Assembly: GCA_016790515.1 (NCBI GenBank)
Contig: JAEUOY010000116.1
Span: 1 to 64,000 of the forward strand
Length of the DNA stretch: 64,000 nucleotides
From: Burkholderiaceae bacterium
Lineage (GTDB): Bacteria; Pseudomonadota; Gammaproteobacteria; Burkholderiales; Burkholderiaceae_C
Direction of reading: 5' to 3'
Every line of letters begins with the position of its first letter. Within the stretch, counting starts at the first letter, position 1. The notes beneath the pieces are model-generated. The model ran no database searches. It was not told the DNA's origin and was given only the letters and a program-made list of their open reading frames with translations. The translations under genes and the position numbers were made by a program. Of the stretch, positions 61,247 to 64,000 are shown in pieces.

Positions 61247-62554
61247 ATGCCTGTCCGCCAACCCGCCCCCGGCGACCTCGAGCCGATCGAGACCGCAAGC
61301 CGCGACGAGATCAGCGCGCTTCAACTGCAGCGCCTGCGCAGCACGCTGCAGCGCGCCTACGACCACGTGCCGCATTACCGCAAGAGCTTCGACGCAGCCG
61401 GTGTCCACCCGGGCGACCTCGAGTCGCTGGCCGACCTGGCGAAGTTCCCGTTCACGACCAAGAAGGACCTGCGCGACAACTACCCGTTCGGGCTGTTCGC
61501 GGTGCCGCGCAGCCAGGTGGCGCGGGTGCATGCCTCGTCGGGCACGACCGGCAAGCCGACGGTGGTCGGCTACACCAAGAACGACATAGCCACCTGGGCC
61601 GACCTGGCCGCGCGCAGCATCCGCGCCGCCGGCGGCCGCGCCGGCGACATGGTGCACGTGGCCTACGGCTACGGCCTGTTCACCGGCGGGCTGGGCGCGC
61701 ATTACGGCGCCGAGCGGCTGGGCTGCACCGTGGTGCCGATGTCGGGCGGCCAGACCGAGAAGCAGGTGCAGCTGATCACCGACTTCGAGCCCGACATCAT
61801 CATGGTCACGCCCAGCTACATGCAGGTGATCATCGAGGAGTTCCGCCGCCAGAACCTGGACCCGGCGGCGATGTCGATCAAGGTCGGGATCTTCGGCGCC
61901 GAGCCCTGGACCGAGGCGATGCGCCGCGAGATCGAGACCGCCGCCGGCATCGACGCGGTCGACATCTACGGCCTCAGCGAGGTGATGGGCCCCGGCGTGG
62001 CCAGCGAATGCGTCGAGAGCAAGGACGGCCCGGTGATCTGGGAGGACCACTTCTATCCCGAGATCATCGACCCCGAGACCGGCGCCGTGCTGCCCGACGG
62101 CAGCGAGGGCGAGCTCGTCTTCACCTCGCTGACCAAGGAGGCGCTGCCGATCATCCGCTACCGCACGCGCGACCTGACGCGGCTGCTGCCGCCGACCTCG
62201 CGCGCCTTCCGCCGCATGGGCAAGATCGTCGGCCGCAGCGACGACATGCTGATCATCCGCGGCGTCAACCTGTTTCCGACCCAGATCGAGGAGATCGTGC
62301 TGCAGCACGGCCAGCTGTCGGGCCAGTACCAGCTGGTGGTCACCCGCAACGGCCAGCTCGACAAGCTCAAGGTGCGCTGCGAGCTGCAGCCGCAGCACGC
62401 CCATGCCGATGCCAGCGAGATCGCTCACACGCTGGAGCACCGCATCAAGACGCTGTGCGGCGTCAGCTGCAAGGTCGACGTCTGCGCCCCCGAGGCACTG
62501 GAGCGCACGCTCACCGGCAAGGCGCGCCGCGTGATCGACCAGCGAAAACTGTGA
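61247..62554 (+). CDS. paaK: phenylacetate-CoA ligase
   Basis: A 435-residue ANL-family ligase activating phenylacetate with ATP and CoA. Motifs: VHASSGTTGKPTVVGYT, GAEPWTEAMRREIE, DIYGLSEVMGPG and RSDDMLIIRGVNLFPTQIEE. Length and all motifs are normal. It is the entry step of the paa pathway. Confidence 0.97.
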   Translation: MPVRQPAPGDLEPIETASRDEISALQLQRLRSTLQRAYDHVPHYRKSFDAAGVHPGDLESLADLAKFPFTTKKDLRDNYPFGLFAVPRSQVARVHASSGTTGKPTVVGYTKNDIATWADLAARSIRAAGGRAGDMVHVAYGYGLFTGGLGAHYGAERLGCTVVPMSGGQTEKQVQLITDFEPDIIMVTPSYMQVIIEEFRRQNLDPAAMSIKVGIFGAEPWTEAMRREIETAAGIDAVDIYGLSEVMGPGVASECVESKDGPVIWEDHFYPEIIDPETGAVLPDGSEGELVFTSLTKEALPIIRYRTRDLTRLLPPTSRAFRRMGKIVGRSDDMLIIRGVNLFPTQIEEIVLQHGQLSGQYQLVVTRNGQLDKLKVRCELQPQHAHADASEIAHTLEHRIKTLCGVSCKVDVCAPEALERTLTGKARRVIDQRKL

Positions 62555-62584
62555 ATCCCTGCGAACCGACACGAAAGGCACCCC

Positions 62585-63595
62585 ATGTACACGCAAGCGA
62601 TGGACACGATGGGCAAGGAGATGGCCGAGGCGCCGAAGGCGCTGCGCTCGGCCGAAGAACTGGCGCTGCAGGAACGCTTCGACGCGCGCATCGACGCCGG
62701 CGACTTCATCGAGGCCAAGGACTGGATGCCCGAGAACTACCGCAAGACGCTGCTGCGCCAGATCAGCCAGCATGCGCACTCGGAGATCGTCGGCATGCTG
62801 CCCGAGGGCAACTGGATCAGCCGCGCGCCCACCCTCAAGCGCAAGGCGATCCTGATGGCCAAGGTGCAGGACGAGGGCGGCCACGGCCTGTACCTGTACG
62901 CCGCGGCCGAGACGCTGGGCTCCAGCCGCGACCAGTTGCTCGACGCGCTGCACAGCGGCAAGGCCAAGTACAGCAGCATCTTCAATTACCCGACGCTGAG
63001 CTGGGCCGATGTCGGCACGATCGGCTGGCTGGTCGACGGCGCGGCAATCATGAACCAGGTGCCGATCTGCCGCTGCAGCTACGCGCCCTATGCCCGTGCG
63101 ATGGTGCGCATCTGCCGCGAGGAGAGCTTTCACCAGCGCCAGGGCTACGACAGCCTGATGGTGATGATGCGCGAAGGCAGCGACGCGCAGCGCGCGATGG
63201 TGCAGGAGTCGGTCAACCGCTGGTGGTGGCCCTGCCTGATGATGTTCGGCCCGCCCGACGACCAGAGCCCGAACTCGGCACAGGGCATGCGCTGGGGCAT
63301 CAAGCGCGTCAGCAACGACACGCTGCGGCAGAAGTTCGTCGACGCCACGGTGCAGCAGGCGCAGGTGCTGGGCGTCACGCTGCCCGACCCCGACCTGAAG
63401 TGGAACGAGCAGCGCCAGCACTGGGACTTCGGCGCGATCGACTGGGCCGAGTTCCAGCGCGTGGTGGCCGGCGACGGCCCCTGCAACAAGGAGCGGCTGG
63501 CGATGCGCGTGAAGGCCTGGGACGACGGCGCCTGGGTGCGCGAAGCCGCGATCGCCCATGCCCGCAAGCAAGCGACGAAACAGCAGGCGGCCTGA
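62585..63595 (+). CDS. paaA: phenylacetyl-CoA epoxidase subunit A
   Basis: A 336-residue catalytic subunit of the ring-1,2-epoxidase. Iron-binding Glu and His lie in [20 protein letters not shown] and [28 protein letters not shown] is also typical. It lies 30 bp after paaK and precedes paaB. Confidence 0.97.
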   Translation: MYTQAMDTMGKEMAEAPKALRSAEELALQERFDARIDAGDFIEAKDWMPENYRKTLLRQISQHAHSEIVGMLPEGNWISRAPTLKRKAILMAKVQDEGGHGLYLYAAAETLGSSRDQLLDALHSGKAKYSSIFNYPTLSWADVGTIGWLVDGAAIMNQVPICRCSYAPYARAMVRICREESFHQRQGYDSLMVMMREGSDAQRAMVQESVNRWWWPCLMMFGPPDDQSPNSAQGMRWGIKRVSNDTLRQKFVDATVQQAQVLGVTLPDPDLKWNEQRQHWDFGAIDWAEFQRVVAGDGPCNKERLAMRVKAWDDGAWVREAAIAHARKQATKQQAA

Positions 63596-63614
63596 GGCCG
63601 ACGGGGAGATCACG

Positions 63615-63914
63615 ATGACCGAAACCAGCACACGGAACGAATGGCCGCTGTGGGAAGTGTTCGTGCGCAGCCGCGCCGGGCTGGACCACAAGCATTGCGG
63701 CAGCCTGCACGCGGCCGACGCCCAGATGGCGATCCAGATGGCGCGCGACGTCTACACCCGCCGCATGGAGGGCAGCAGTGTGTGGGTGGTGCAGAGCGCC
63801 CACATCACCGCCAGCGACCCCGGCGACAAGGGCATGTTCTTCGATCCGGCCGAGGACAAGGTGTACCGCCACCCGACGTTCTACTCGTTGCCCAAAGAAG
63901 TCGACCACATGTGA
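63615..63914 (+). CDS. paaB: phenylacetyl-CoA epoxidase subunit B
   Basis: A 99-residue PaaB, the small bridging subunit of the epoxidase: NEWPLWEVFVRSRAGLDHKHCGSLHAADAQMA and HITASDPGDKGMFFDPAEDKVYRHPTFY. ATG 63615 is preferred, with GGGGAG upstream; the frame is open further back but overlaps paaA. Confidence 0.96.
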   Translation: MTETSTRNEWPLWEVFVRSRAGLDHKHCGSLHAADAQMAIQMARDVYTRRMEGSSVWVVQSAHITASDPGDKGMFFDPAEDKVYRHPTFYSLPKEVDHM

Positions 63915-63925
63915 TCGGAACGACG

Positions 63926-64000
63926 ATGACCGCATCGATCCAAGTCAACAAGACCCCCGAGCTGCAGTACCTGCTGCGCCTGGGCGACACCTGCCTGATC
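63926..64000 (+). CDS. paaC: phenylacetyl-CoA epoxidase subunit C, 5' end only
   Basis: The first 25 codons of paaC run into the window edge. The end of the visible part (LQYLLRLGDTCLI) is the conserved start of PaaC, the structural partner of PaaA. The start lies 11 bp after paaB. Confidence 0.9.
   Translation, partial: MTASIQVNKTPELQYLLRLGDTCLI

Noticed and set aside
61223..63691. 822-codon open frame on the minus strand under paaK and paaA
   Set aside because: Antisense shadow; low-complexity product with no recognisable domain.

Overview
The window is about 64 kb of very GC-rich DNA, densely packed and with many ATGA/GTGA stop-start overlaps. It looks like a chromosomal segment of a betaproteobacterium of the Burkholderiales (Rubrivivax/Methylibium-like). 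The gene content supports this: a tetrahydromethanopterin (H4MPT) C1 cluster of the methylotroph type, PQQ synthesis, a XoxF methanol dehydrogenase, a paa operon, and a RibB with a degenerate cyclohydrolase domain. I saw no rRNA, tRNA, CRISPR array, insertion sequence or phage gene.

Layout. 0.25-5.2 kb: a LacI-type regulator divergent from gluconokinase, a TRAP transporter (dctQ, dctM, dctP) and methylglyoxal synthase, with two near-identical palindromic operators between them. 5.2-9.0 kb (minus strand): nusB, ribH, a ribB/degenerate ribA fusion, and the two aminoacyl-tRNA:protein transferases bpt and aat. 9.0-14.7 kb: two short-chain dehydrogenases, an alpha/beta hydrolase, a double-TetR regulator, an APH-like phosphotransferase and a pterin carbinolamine dehydratase-like protein. 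14.7-15.4 kb: a ProQ-family RNA chaperone.

15.7-37.5 kb is the C1 core. It holds H4MPT synthesis genes (mptG, an ATP-grasp gene, a RimK-like ligase, a CitG-like gene, a folB-like gene, an archaeal-type flavoprotein, a DHPS-like gene), oxidation genes (fae, mtdB, mch), methylofuran-type cofactor genes (mfnB, a kinase, an mfnF homologue), a HisA-like gene, the formyltransferase/hydrolase genes fhcB-A-D-C, a fae paralogue lacking the catalytic His, and a HAD phosphatase. A sigma-54 activator with GAFTGA sits in the middle. A two-component pair and a prolyl aminopeptidase-like gene follow (37.5-40.6 kb), then pqqABCDE (40.8-44.0 kb). On the minus strand from 54.7 down to 44.0 kb runs xoxF-xoxG-xoxJ followed by periplasmic accessory genes: trypsin-like, two unknowns, two SoxYZ-like carriers, a beta-propeller, mxaD, a metallo-hydrolase-like protein, a thioredoxin-like protein and a cupin. 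Divergent from xoxF is mxaRSACKL (55.2-60.6 kb). The right end opens a paa operon (paaI, K, A, B, C...).

How it fits together (inference from known pathways): XoxF with PQQ oxidises methanol to formaldehyde, with XoxG as electron acceptor. Fae, MtdB, Mch and Fhc then carry the C1 unit via H4MPT and a methylofuran-like carrier to formate. Most of the interest lies in possible regulation. Sequences resembling sigma-54 promoters precede fhcB (very close to consensus), mptG, xoxF and mxaR, and a sigma-54 activator is encoded inside the cluster. RNA hairpins sit between pqqA/pqqB, xoxF/xoxG and fhcA/fhcD. mxaF, mxaI, mxaG and mxaJ are absent although the mxaRSACKL maturation genes are next to xoxF.
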